Positions 1-7,643 of a DNA stretch of 25,225 nt are shown here, piece by piece (the first letter of the stretch is position 1; each line of letters starts with the position of its first letter). The position numbers and the translations under genes are program-made. Location of the stretch: assembly GCA_035606175.1 (NCBI GenBank), contig DATNFW010000068.1:1-25225 (forward strand), read 5' to 3'. This DNA comes from JASHUC01 sp035606175. GTDB lineage: Bacteria > Pseudomonadota > Gammaproteobacteria > Steroidobacterales > Steroidobacteraceae. The notes under the pieces are model-generated. The model had not been told where the DNA came from. It saw nothing but the letters and a program-made list of their open reading frames with translations, and made no database searches.

Positions 1-79
1 CGTGGTGTTCACGCCCCTCGTGGTGTTCGTGCCCCTCGTGGTGTTCACGCCCCTCGTGGTGTTCACGCCCCTCGTGGTC
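1..79 (-). repeat. 18-bp tandem repeat inside rne coding the hexapeptide EGREHH
   Basis: About four and a half copies of an 18-bp unit, starting CGTGGTGTTCACGCCCCT on the + strand, run into the window edge. One copy has a single-base change (GTGCCCC for ACGCCCC), turning one Arg into His. The period is six codons, so copy-number change keeps the frame. On the minus strand it encodes a charged, histidine-rich tail of RNase E. The array may continue beyond position 1. Confidence 0.95.
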
Positions 80-2647
80 TCGGCGCGGCTCGTGCGCCGG
101 CTCGCCCTCGCTCCACTGTGAATAGGCGCGCTCCCGCTCGCTGCGCTCGCTCTCAGCGCTGCGCTCGCCGGTCTGCTCGCGATGCTCACCCGACTCGGTA
201 CGTGGCTCGCTCCCGTTGCCTGTAGACCCGCCCGCGACATCACGCGAGCCGCCGCCACCCCCGCGGCGCCCGCGGCGCCTTCCACGGCGGCCCCGCCGTT
301 CCCCGCGTTCGCCCCGAGGCCCCTGCTCGCCACCGCGCTCCTGCCGTTCGCCCGCGCTGCCACGCTGCGAGCCGTCGTCGGCGGAAGATGCACCTTCCCG
401 ATGAGAGGGCTCCGGCCCACCGCCGGCGGTGTCCTGCCGCGAGGAGCGCTCTAGGTCCGGAACTCCTCCCGGGCGTCCTTCCAGTCCAGATTCCAAAGCG
501 GCGGGTGAGGGCGAGATATCCGGGAATCGCTCGCCTCGCTCGCGATCCACGGGGCTCTGATTTCCTTCCCCTCGCGAGCCGCCGCGGCGATCGCGTTCGG
601 AACGCTCACCACCGTAGTGCTCTCCGCGCCCGTACCGCTCGCCACGTTCACCGCGGTCTCCGCGTTCCGTGCGCTCCCCGCGCTCGCCACGATCACCGCG
701 CTCTTCGCGCTCTCCGCGCTCCCCATGCTCGCGCACCCGGGCCCCGCCTTCGGCGCGATCCCGTCCATGACGGCGAGACCTCGGATGAGCACCGCGCCGG
801 CCATCCCCGCCACCGCCCGGCCGCTCGCGGCGTGCCGGATGAGTGCCCGCGGCAGAAGGGGCGGGCGCGGGGGCGCCCGCATTGGCGCGGACGCTTGCGG
901 TATCCACGCTCGTCGCCACGCTCGGGGTAGGCGCTTCGCCTGCTCCAAACCAGCGCTTGAAGCGCTGCCACACACCAGGGGGCGCGTCGAACCCTGCCGC
1001 TGCGGCAGGCGCGGTCTGCGGCGGCTGGGAAGGAGGGATCGGCGCCGGCGTCGCCGGCAGCGTCGCCGCAACGGCGGCGACCTCGGCGGCCGGCTTTTTC
1101 TCCTTCATCGCCGGATCGGCCACATCTGGAGCCGTGGGCATGAGGTAGCTCACCTGCCGGTTCTCCGGCAGCTCGGTCTCATCGTCGCGAATGCGCCTGA
1201 TCGAGTACTCGGGTGTCTGGATCGCCGGGTTCGGTACGATCACGAGCTCCGCCTCGCCCTTGTCCTCGAGCGTGCGCAGCCCTTCGCGCTTCTCGTTGAT
1301 GAGGTATGTGGCCACATCGACCGGAACCTGCGCGATCACGCGGCTGGTGCGCTCTTTGCGCACCTCCTCCCCGATGAGCCGCAGGATCGCGAGCGCCATC
1401 GACTCGATGCTGCGGATGCTGCCGATCCCCGTGCAGCGCGGGCAGACGAGGTGGCTCGTCTCGCCGATCGAGGGCCGCAGCCGCTGGCGCGACATCTCGA
1501 GCAGGCCGAAGCGCGACAGGCGGCCAATCTGGATGCGCGCACGGTCCATCTTCATCGCCTCGCGCAGCCGATCCTCGACCTCGCGCTGATTCTTTTGGGA
1601 CTCCATGTCGATGAAATCGATGACAATGAGGCCGCCGATGTCGCGGATGCGAAGCTGGCGCGCGACCTCGTCCGCGGCCTCGAGATTAGTGTTGAGGGCG
1701 GTGGTCTCGATGTCGCTGCCGCGCGTGGCACGCGCGGAGTTGATATCGATCGACACCAGCGCCTCGGTGTAGTCGATCACGATGCTGCCGCCCGAGGGCA
1801 GCTCGACCTTGTGCGCGTACGCGGACTCGATCTGGCTCTCGATCTGGAAGCGGGTGAAGAGCGGGATGTCGTCCGTGTAGTGCTTCAGGCGGCGCTGAGT
1901 CTCGGGCGGCATGAAGCGCTGCATGTACTCCTGCGCCTTCTGGAACGCCGAGTCGTCGTCGACGAGGATCTCACCCACATCGTCCGAGAGGTAATCGCGC
2001 AGCGCGCGGGTGACGGCATCGCTCTCGCGATACACGAGGAAAGGCGCGGCACGGTCCTGCCCCGCGGCGATGATCTGGTCCCACTGGCTGCGCAGGTTGT
2101 CGAGATCCCACTGCAGCTCCTGCACGGAGCGTCCGACACCCGCCGTGCGGACGATCGCGCCCATCCCGTCGGGAATCGTGAGCTGACCCATGACCTCGCG
2201 CATCTGATCGCGGTCTTCGCCCTCGATACGACGCGAGACCCCGCCTGCGCGCGGATTGTTCGGCATGAGCACGAGAAAGCGCCCGGCGAGACTGATGAAC
2301 GTCGTGAGCGCCGCGCCTTTGTTGCCGCGCTCCTCTTTCTCGACCTGCACCAGCAGTTCCTGGCCCTCCGCGAGGAGCTCGCGGATGTTCATGCGGCCGT
2401 GGGGTGCTGTCCGAAAAAATTCTTTCGAGACTTCCTTGAGGGGCAGGAATCCGTGTCGCTGAGCGCCGTAATCGACGAAGCAGGCCTCGAGCGAGGGCTC
2501 GACGCGAGAGATCCTCCCCTTGTAGATGTTCGCCTTCTTCTGCTCCCGAGAGGGAAGCTCTATGCTGAGATCGTAAAGTTTCTGGCCATCAACCAGTGCA
2601 ACCCGCAATTCTTCCTGCTGGATGGCGTTGACGAGCATTCTTTTCAT
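1..2647 (-). CDS. rne: Ribonuclease E (3' end beyond window)
   Basis: Endoribonuclease that starts decay of most mRNAs and processes rRNA and tRNA, and scaffolds the degradosome at the inner membrane. 882 codons are visible; the C-terminus lies outside the window. The start MKRMLVNA matches the E. coli protein. An S1 domain lies at about residues 35-120. The catalytic aspartates are D301 (in DINSAR) and D344 (in VIDFIDM), and the zinc-link CPRC is at 402-405, all two residues off E. coli numbering. After about residue 510 the protein is disordered. It contains an amphipathic stretch WQRFKRWFG near 560, placed like the E. coli membrane-targeting segment, then Arg/Glu/Gly-rich RNA-binding-type sequence and, at the window edge, HHEGRE repeats. 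The frame is open throughout. Identity is certain; the C-terminal length is unknown. Confidence 0.97.
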   Translation of the reverse strand, partial: MKRMLVNAIQQEELRVALVDGQKLYDLSIELPSREQKKANIYKGRISRVEPSLEACFVDYGAQRHGFLPLKEVSKEFFRTAPHGRMNIRELLAEGQELLVQVEKEERGNKGAALTTFISLAGRFLVLMPNNPRAGGVSRRIEGEDRDQMREVMGQLTIPDGMGAIVRTAGVGRSVQELQWDLDNLRSQWDQIIAAGQDRAAPFLVYRESDAVTRALRDYLSDDVGEILVDDDSAFQKAQEYMQRFMPPETQRRLKHYTDDIPLFTRFQIESQIESAYAHKVELPSGGSIVIDYTEALVSIDINSARATRGSDIETTALNTNLEAADEVARQLRIRDIGGLIVIDFIDMESQKNQREVEDRLREAMKMDRARIQIGRLSRFGLLEMSRQRLRPSIGETSHLVCPRCTGIGSIRSIESMALAILRLIGEEVRKERTSRVIAQVPVDVATYLINEKREGLRTLEDKGEAELVIVPNPAIQTPEYSIRRIRDDETELPENRQVSYLMPTAPDVADPAMKEKKPAAEVAAVAATLPATPAPIPPSQPPQTAPAAAAGFDAPPGVWQRFKRWFGAGEAPTPSVATSVDTASVRANAGAPAPAPSAAGTHPARRERPGGGGDGRRGAHPRSRRHGRDRAEGGARVREHGERGEREERGDRGERGERTERGDRGERGERYGRGEHYGGERSERDRRGGSRGEGNQSPVDRERGERFPDISPSPAALESGLEGRPGGVPDLERSSRQDTAGGGPEPSHREGASSADDGSQRGSAGERQERGGEQGPRGERGERRGRRGRRRGRRGGGGGSRDVAGGSTGNGSEPRTESGEHREQTGERSAESERSERERAYSQWSEGEPAHEPRRDHEGREHHEGREHHEGHEHHEGREHH

Positions 2648-2986
2648 GCGGCCCTACTAGGTGCTGTGGGGCCGACGAGGCGGCGGGAGGTCGCGAGCCG
2701 GATTCCGGCGAACGCGGCACGGTAAAAAGGAATAGGGGCGCCCGAGTCATGATGTACTTGACTATGGACCGCCGACGAGTCGGCGGCGCGCCGAAAACCT
2801 TCCGTTGCTCAACCGACGGCGCGCCAGCGTTCCCTCTGCCAGGAAATGGCGGCGCAGCTGCCTTGTCGGCCCAAACGCGATGGCCTCGATGTCGAGGACC
2901 AACTGATGAGCCTCTCGTGGGAGGCCCGTGACGATCGGCTGCAGCCTCGAGGCCGCTGCCGTCAAACCGTCCGCGCATGGGACGGC
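2648..2986 (-). promoter_or_regulatory. Long 5' leader of rne (about 340 nt)
   Basis: The stretch between the inferred rne transcription start (about 2986) and its ATG (2647) has no convincing gene. It contains a perfect 8-bp inverted repeat, CCGCCGAC (2769-2776) and GTCGGCGG (2779-2786), and two copies of the palindrome GGCGCGCC (2785-2792, 2818-2825) that could pair with each other. E. coli rne has a 361-nt leader whose hairpins are bound and cut by RNase E for autoregulation; similar length and position suggest the same here. That is inference, as the sequence itself is not obviously alike. Confidence 0.5.
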
Positions 2987-2992
2987 CGAGCG

Positions 2993-3021
2993 AGTATAGC
3001 GTCGGCTCCCTGTAGAAACAA
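2993..3021 (-). promoter_or_regulatory. Sigma-70 promoter for rne
   Basis: Read on the minus strand: -35 TTGTTT (3021-3016), 17-bp spacer, -10 TATACT (2998-2993). The spacing is ideal and the -10 is one base from consensus. Because the -10 core is symmetrical, the + strand reads TATAGC at 2995-3000, a possible weak -10 for rluC in the other direction. Confidence 0.6.
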
Positions 3022-3044
3022 TATCTTACGGCGAGGTCAATGCG

Positions 3045-4070
3045 ATGGCGCAGGAGGTGGAAGGCACGCGGGCCGGCGTGAGGCACATCGAGGTGGGGGA
3101 GGAGCATGCAGGCGGGCGGCTCGATAACTTTCTCGCACGGCTGCTGCCGAGCGTTCCCCGCAGCCGCATTTACCGCCTCGTGCGCAAGGGAGAGGTGCGC
3201 GTCAACGGCCGGCGGGCCAGGCCTGAACAGCGCCTCGAGCCGAGCGACAACGTCCGGGTGCCGCCTGTCAGGATCGACGCCGAGCCGCGGGGACCGGCTC
3301 GGCCCCCGCCCCAGCTCCTCGAGCGCATCGCCCAGGCCGTCATCCACGAGGACGAGCGGCTGCTCGTGATCGACAAACCCGCCGCGCTCGCAGTGCACGG
3401 CGGCAGCGGGCTTTCGTTCGGGATCATCGAGGCTTTGCGAGCGCTTCGGCCCGAGGAGGACCTCGAGCTCGTCCATCGCCTCGATCGCGACACGAGCGGG
3501 TGCCTGCTCATCGCCCGCCGGCGGAGCAGTCTCAGAACCCTGCACGCGCTGCTTCGGGAGGGCCGTCTCGAGAAGGGCTATCTCGCGCTCGTGAAGGGTC
3601 AGTGGAATCTCGGCCGCCGCCGCATCGAGGCGCCGCTGCGCACCGACATCCGAGTGAGCGGCGAGCGGACGGTGAAGGTCCACCCGACCGGGAAGGTTGC
3701 CGTGAGCGAGTTTCGGCCAGTGCAGTTTTTCGGCAAACGCGCCAGCCGCTTACCGTCCGCGACACTCGTCGAGGTAGCCCTGCACACGGGACGGACTCAT
3801 CAAATCCGGGTCCACGCGGCCCATGCCGGGCACCCGGTCGCGGGCGACGAGAAATACGGAGACGAGGCCTTCAATGTCACCCTGCGGGAGCTCGGGCTCG
3901 AGCGTATGTTCCTGCACGCCCATCGGGTGAGCTTCGAATGGCCGAGCGGCGGAACCTTCAGCGTGAGCGCTCCGCTCCCGCCCGAGCTGCGCCGGACGAT
4001 CGAGCGGCTCGAGGCCGATGTCACGGTACGGCGCACCCGAGCCGCCGGAGCACGCTCGCCACCCAGATGA
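3045..4070 (+). CDS. rluC: 23S rRNA pseudouridine synthase RluC
   Basis: RluA-family pseudouridine synthase, 341 aa. RluC isomerises uridines at 955, 2504 and 2580 (E. coli numbering) of 23S rRNA. Residues about 25-85 form the S4 RNA-binding domain (GGRLDNFLARLL, RLVRKGEVRVNG). The catalytic motif HRLDRDTSG at 144-152 places the nucleophile at D147, and the later motif HTGRTHQIRVH is intact. The ATG at 3045 has GAGG nine bases upstream. Its position, divergent from rne, is the standard gammaproteobacterial arrangement and favours RluC over RluD. The last 50 bp overlap the convergent yceF. Confidence 0.93.
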   Translation: MAQEVEGTRAGVRHIEVGEEHAGGRLDNFLARLLPSVPRSRIYRLVRKGEVRVNGRRARPEQRLEPSDNVRVPPVRIDAEPRGPARPPPQLLERIAQAVIHEDERLLVIDKPAALAVHGGSGLSFGIIEALRALRPEEDLELVHRLDRDTSGCLLIARRRSSLRTLHALLREGRLEKGYLALVKGQWNLGRRRIEAPLRTDIRVSGERTVKVHPTGKVAVSEFRPVQFFGKRASRLPSATLVEVALHTGRTHQIRVHAAHAGHPVAGDEKYGDEAFNVTLRELGLERMFLHAHRVSFEWPSGGTFSVSAPLPPELRRTIERLEADVTVRRTRAAGARSPPR

Positions 4071-4596
4071 GAGGTAAGCCGATGAGCGCCGTCGGATCGG
4101 AGCTCTCGATCCGCTCGAAGAGCGCAATCCCCAAGCTCTCCGCCTTGAAGCCGCCGGCGCAGTCGAGCGGCTGCTCGCGGATCACGTAGCGCTCGATCTC
4201 CTGCGCGGAGAGGCTGCGGAAGCGGACTCGCGTCTCATCGAGGTGCGCTGCCCCGAATCCCCCCGGTGCCGAGATCGCACAGGCCGTATAGAAGCGCGCC
4301 TCGGCCCCGCTCAGCGCGGCGAGCTGCTCCCGCGCGCGTGCGAGCGTCGCCGGCTTTTCGAGGACGAGCTCGCCTGCCGCGGCGACCTGGTCGCTGCCGA
4401 TGACGACCGCCTCGGGGTGACGCCGCGCGACCGCGAGCGCCTTGGCCGCGGCGAGCCGCTGCGCCCGCTCCGCCGGCCGTTCACCTGCAATATCATCCTC
4501 ATCGACGCCCGGAGCCTCCGTCGAGAAGGGTGCTGCGAGCCGCTCGAGGAGCATGCGGCGGTACGGCGAGCTGGAGGCGAGAATCACCGGGGCCAT
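4021..4596 (-). CDS. yceF: Maf-type 7-methyl-GTP pyrophosphatase YceF
   Basis: Nucleoside-triphosphate pyrophosphatase of the Maf family, 191 aa, the usual length. Visible motifs are ILASSSPYRRMLLERL (Maf signature, 5-20), VIGSDQV (65-71, with the catalytic Asp of the family), KPATLARAREQL, and YVIREQPLDCAGGFKAESLG (137-156). The last two resemble the YceF (Maf-2) branch, which hydrolyses m7GTP, more than the dTTP/UTP-specific branch. The neighbourhood next to yceD-rpmF agrees. The frame stays open far upstream, but homology begins at the ATG at 4596; the upstream part is antisense to yceD. It is convergent with rluC, and the 3' ends share 50 bp of coding sequence. Confidence 0.92.
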   Translation of the reverse strand: MAPVILASSSPYRRMLLERLAAPFSTEAPGVDEDDIAGERPAERAQRLAAAKALAVARRHPEAVVIGSDQVAAAGELVLEKPATLARAREQLAALSGAEARFYTACAISAPGGFGAAHLDETRVRFRSLSAQEIERYVIREQPLDCAGGFKAESLGIALFERIESSDPTALIGLPLIWVASVLRRLGCAVP

Positions 4597-4659
4597 GGTT
4601 GCATCGCGCGTGACATTGCGATTCGGCTCAAATAAACAAAGGCTTGGCGGAGGCTTGCT

Positions 4660-4688
4660 TTGACTCCGAAGGGGGTGGTCCCTATCAT
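4660..4688 (+). promoter_or_regulatory. Sigma-70 promoter of yceD-rpmF-plsX-fabH
   Basis: -35 TTGACT (4660-4665), 17-bp spacer, -10 TATCAT (4683-4688): a close match to consensus and the best promoter seen by eye in the window. The expected start of transcription, six to eight bases beyond the -10, falls at about 4695, directly before the yceD ATG at 4698. Confidence 0.75.
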
Positions 4689-4697
4689 ACGCGCCCC

Positions 4698-5258
4698 ATG
4701 TCGGAGGACTGGTCGAAGCTGCGTGAAGTCGACCTGCTCGCCGATGGGCGGGCCCGACTCGACTTCGAGATTCCTCTCGCCGAGCTTCCGAGGCTGCGCG
4801 CACACCTTGCGCGCGCGGAGGGTAGCGTTGCGGGACATGTGAGCTTCGAGCGCGAGCGGGGACTGCCGGTGGCAGATGTGGCGATGGCCTGCCGGGCTCA
4901 GCTCGTGTGCCAGCGTTGTCTCGAGCCGCTCGAGCTGCCCATCGAGAGCGCAGGGCGCGTCGCGCTCGTCGCCGATGCTGCCGAGGCGGATCGCGCGCCC
5001 GCGGAGCTCGAGACGATTCACGCGCCGGGACATCGCATCGCGCTGCGCGATCTGGTCGAGGAGGAGCTGCTGCTCGCTCTACCGATCGTGCCGCGGCATA
5101 CCGAGGAATGCGGCCCCGCGAGCGGCACGGACGCCCAGAGTGAGAGCACCGCGGCGCAGCCGGGCGGCCGGCCCGAGGCATCGGGGGCGCTCGCAGCGCC
5201 GGATGAGAAGCATCGTCCGTTTGAGCGGCTGAACGAGCTGTTCAACCGAGCACAGTAG
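4698..5258 (+). CDS. yceD: Large-subunit rRNA accumulation protein YceD (DUF177)
   Basis: DUF177/YceD family, 186 aa, linked to 23S rRNA accumulation and almost always upstream of rpmF, as here. The family core is visible as AQLVCQRCLEPLELP (68-82; C71 and C74 look like a metal-binding pair) and RDLVEEELLLALPIVPRH (117-134) followed by C138. The C-terminal FERLNEL resembles the family end. An in-frame start exists further upstream at 4644, but the promoter lies downstream of it. The ATG at 4698 gives the family's normal N-terminal length. There is no Shine-Dalgarno sequence and almost no leader. rpmF follows after 20 bp. Confidence 0.92.
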   Translation: MSEDWSKLREVDLLADGRARLDFEIPLAELPRLRAHLARAEGSVAGHVSFERERGLPVADVAMACRAQLVCQRCLEPLELPIESAGRVALVADAAEADRAPAELETIHAPGHRIALRDLVEEELLLALPIVPRHTEECGPASGTDAQSESTAAQPGGRPEASGALAAPDEKHRPFERLNELFNRAQ

Positions 5259-5278
5259 ATTGTCAGGAGTCAGCCATC

Positions 5279-5473
5279 ATGGCCGTTCAAAAGAGCCGCA
5301 AGACGCCTTCGCGCCGCGGCATGCACCGCTCCCACGACGGGCTCGCCACACCTGCGCTGTCGATCGACCCGCAGTCGGGCGAGACGCACATGCGCCACCG
5401 CATTACGCCGGACGGCTTCTACCGCGGCCGCCGCGTCATCGAGAAGCCCGCGGAAGGCGAGGAGCAGGAGTAG
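5279..5473 (+). CDS. rpmF: 50S ribosomal protein L32
   Basis: Ribosomal protein of the large subunit, 64 aa. The N-terminus MAVQKSRKTPSRRGMHRSHD is the L32 hallmark, followed by the usual LSIDPQSGE and HRITPDGFYRGRRV. It is of the cysteine-free type, lacking the CxxC zinc ribbon of some L32 paralogues. AGGAG lies about ten bases upstream of the ATG. It is the second gene of the yceD operon and is followed by a small hairpin before plsX. Confidence 0.97.
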   Translation: MAVQKSRKTPSRRGMHRSHDGLATPALSIDPQSGETHMRHRITPDGFYRGRRVIEKPAEGEEQE

Positions 5474-5487
5474 CTGCAGGGCGGCGG

Positions 5488-5502
5488 GGAGCGCAGCGCT
5501 CC
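5488..5502 (+). other. Small inverted repeat between rpmF and plsX
   Basis: GGAGCGC (5488-5494) and GCGCTCC (5496-5502) are perfectly complementary around one base, in the 56-bp gap between rpmF and plsX. There is no T-run, so a full terminator is unlikely. It may be an mRNA processing or stabilising structure separating the highly expressed rpmF from plsX. Confidence 0.4.
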
Positions 5503-5529
5503 GTCCCGCGCCGGCCGCCGAACGTTCCC

Positions 5530-6537
5530 ATGCCGACCATCGCCATCGACGTGATGAGCGGTGATCGCGGGCCGCAGGAACGCATTGCCGGCGCGCTGCA
5601 AGTCCTGCGCGATCGCCGCGAGCTCGATGCGCTGCTCGTCGGACGACCCGAGCTGATTGCATCGAGCCTCGGTGAGTTGCCCGCATCGCTCAAGAGCCGC
5701 TTCGATATCGCACCCGCCGCGCAGGTCATCGCGATGGATGAGGCGCCGCGGGCGGCGGTGCGCCGCGGCCGCGATTCCTCGATGCGCATCGCAGTCAATC
5801 TGGTCAAAGATGGCCGCGCACTCGCCTGCGTGAGTGCCGGAAACACGGGCGCTCTCACGGCCATCTCTCATTTCGTGCTGAAGACGGTCGCGAACGTCGA
5901 GCGAGCCGCCATCATGTCGGCGATTCCCTCCTCGAAGGGTCACACGCACATGCTCGATCTCGGCGCCAACACTCGGGCGACGGCGCTGCAGCTGCTGCAA
6001 TTTGCGCACATGGGCTCGATCGTTGCCCGCGACCTGCACGGCATTTCCTCCCCGCGCGTCGGGCTGCTCAATATCGGCGAGGAGGACACGAAGGGGCACG
6101 AGGTAGTGCAGGCCGCGCATGCGCTGATCGGCGAGAGCGGCATCCGTTACGTCGGATTCGTGGAGGGCGATGCGATCTTCGGCGGTGAGGTGGATGTGGT
6201 GGTGACCGACGGCTTCACGGGCAACGTCGCGCTGAAGACGATGGAGGGCCTCGCCCGACTCATCGTCGCACGCACGCGGCACGAGCTGCGGGGCTCCTGG
6301 CGAGGTGTACTCGGCGCGCGAATCGCACAGCCCGCTCTGCGGCGCCTCACCGAGAGTCTGGATCCGCGCCGCTACAATGGGGCGGTTATGGTCGGTCTCA
6401 CGGGCATCGTGGTGAAGAGCCACGGCAGCGCGGACGCCACGGCGTTCGCCCGGGCGATCGAGCTCGCCGCGCACGCTGCCGCGGGCCAGATCACCGCTCG
6501 CATCGCACGCGCCTTCGCGCCGGCGGAGGGGGGTTGA
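5530..6537 (+). CDS. plsX: Phosphate acyltransferase PlsX
   Basis: Converts acyl-ACP and phosphate to acyl-phosphate for phospholipid synthesis; a peripheral membrane enzyme of 335 aa. The start MPTIAIDVMSGDRGP contains the N-terminal family motif (commonly D-x-MGGD-x-GP; MSGD here). The motifs SAGNTGAL, DLGANT, GLLNIGEEDTKG, FVEGDAIF and VTDGFTGNVALKT are all present. The frame is open upstream to 5260, but that part overlaps rpmF, so the ATG at 5530 is chosen even though its ribosome-binding site is weak. The stop overlaps the fabH ATG by one base. Confidence 0.95.
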   Translation: MPTIAIDVMSGDRGPQERIAGALQVLRDRRELDALLVGRPELIASSLGELPASLKSRFDIAPAAQVIAMDEAPRAAVRRGRDSSMRIAVNLVKDGRALACVSAGNTGALTAISHFVLKTVANVERAAIMSAIPSSKGHTHMLDLGANTRATALQLLQFAHMGSIVARDLHGISSPRVGLLNIGEEDTKGHEVVQAAHALIGESGIRYVGFVEGDAIFGGEVDVVVTDGFTGNVALKTMEGLARLIVARTRHELRGSWRGVLGARIAQPALRRLTESLDPRRYNGAVMVGLTGIVVKSHGSADATAFARAIELAAHAAAGQITARIARAFAPAEGG

Positions 6538-7511
6538 TGTATTCCCGAATCGCGGGCACCGGCTCGCACCTGCCCGAACGCGTTCTGACCAATCACGACC
6601 TCGAGCGCATGATGGACACCTCGGATGAGTGGATCCGCGAACGCACGGGGATCGAGCGGCGACGCATCGCGGCCGATCACGAGACGACGGTCGATCTCGC
6701 CGAGCCTGCCGCTCGACGCGCGATCGAGGCGGCAGGCGTGCGTCCCGAAGACGTGGACTTCATCGTTTTCGGTACGACGACACCGGACTACATCTTTCCG
6801 AATTGCGGGGCTCTGCTGCAGCAGCGCCTCGGGTGCCGGCCCGGCGGGGCGGCATTCGATATTCAGACCGCATGCAGCGGCTTCATTTATGCGCTCGCGG
6901 TCGCGGACAAGTTCGTGCGCGCCGGTGAGGCGCAGTGCGCCCTCGTCGTCGGGTCCGAGACGATGTCTCGCATCACCAATTGGACCGATCGCGCGACCGC
7001 GGTCCTGTTCGCAGACGGTGCGGGCGCGGTCGTGCTGCGTCCCGCGAGCGAGCCCGGGATTCTCTCGACGCATCTGCACGCCGACGGTCAATACAAGGAG
7101 ATGCTGTACTGCCCCGGGGGCGTCTCGCGCGATACGCCGGCCTTCGGCGGCTCGACCGAGCGCAGAACGATTCGCATGACGGGGAACGAAGTCTTCAAAG
7201 TCGCCGTCACGCACCTCGGACGAGTCGTCGCCGAGGCCCTCGAGACGAACGGGCTGGATCGCGCGGCGATCGACTGGCTGGTGCCGCATCAGGCGAACAT
7301 CCGCATCATTCAGGCGACCGCTCGCAAGCTCGAGCTGCCGATGGAGCGGGTCATCGTCACCGTGCAGGACCACGGCAACACCTCCACCGCGTCCGTTCCC
7401 CTCGCGCTCGATGTCGGCGTGCGGGATGGACGCATCAAGCGGGGCGATTTGCTGCTGCTCGAGGCGTTCGGGGGAGGGGTGACGTGGGGAGCGGCGCTGG
7501 TTCGGTTCTGA
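6537..7511 (+). CDS. fabH: Beta-ketoacyl-ACP synthase III
   Basis: Condenses acetyl-CoA with malonyl-ACP to start type II fatty acid synthesis; 324 aa. The triad is clear: C113 in DIQTACSGF, H251 in VPHQANIRI, N281 in DHGNTSTAS. The C-terminal motif LLLEAFGGGVTWGAALVRF is typical. The start is the ATG at 6537, overlapping the plsX stop as TGATG, with GGAGG upstream; a TTG three bases earlier is less likely. The fabD-fabG-acpP-fabF genes that often follow are absent: the unit ends in a hairpin and unrelated genes follow. Confidence 0.96.
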   Translation: MYSRIAGTGSHLPERVLTNHDLERMMDTSDEWIRERTGIERRRIAADHETTVDLAEPAARRAIEAAGVRPEDVDFIVFGTTTPDYIFPNCGALLQQRLGCRPGGAAFDIQTACSGFIYALAVADKFVRAGEAQCALVVGSETMSRITNWTDRATAVLFADGAGAVVLRPASEPGILSTHLHADGQYKEMLYCPGGVSRDTPAFGGSTERRTIRMTGNEVFKVAVTHLGRVVAEALETNGLDRAAIDWLVPHQANIRIIQATARKLELPMERVIVTVQDHGNTSTASVPLALDVGVRDGRIKRGDLLLLEAFGGGVTWGAALVRF

Positions 7512-7580
7512 CCGAAGGCCACGCAAGAGGCCGCACTGGGGCCTCGAGCGCGCGGCAGTTGCGCCGGCCCGCAATGATCA

Positions 7581-7618
7581 CAGAGCGCCGCGTCCTCGAT
7601 TCGCGACGCGGCGCTCTG
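7581..7618. terminator. Bidirectional hairpin terminator between fabH and the lipoprotein gene
   Basis: A perfect 14-bp stem, CAGAGCGCCGCGTC (7581-7594) with GACGCGGCGCTCTG (7605-7618), and a 10-base loop. It lies between two convergent genes. Neither side has a good T-run, so it may work with Rho or as a 3'-end protector rather than as a classical intrinsic terminator. Confidence 0.7.
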
Positions 7619-7643
7619 TAGCGCTTCAGGAGCTGAGCTGCGC

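Noticed and set aside
1..79. CRISPR-like array
   Set aside because: The units are directly adjacent with no spacers and encode an in-frame peptide repeat of RNase E.
617..2725. A 702-codon open frame on the + strand opposite rne
   Set aside because: It is a mirror of GC-rich rne codons, is full of Arg/Ala/Asp without a fold or family, and covers a gene with near-complete motif conservation.
4644..4697. Longer YceD start at 4644
   Set aside because: It lies upstream of the best promoter and adds residues with no family resemblance.
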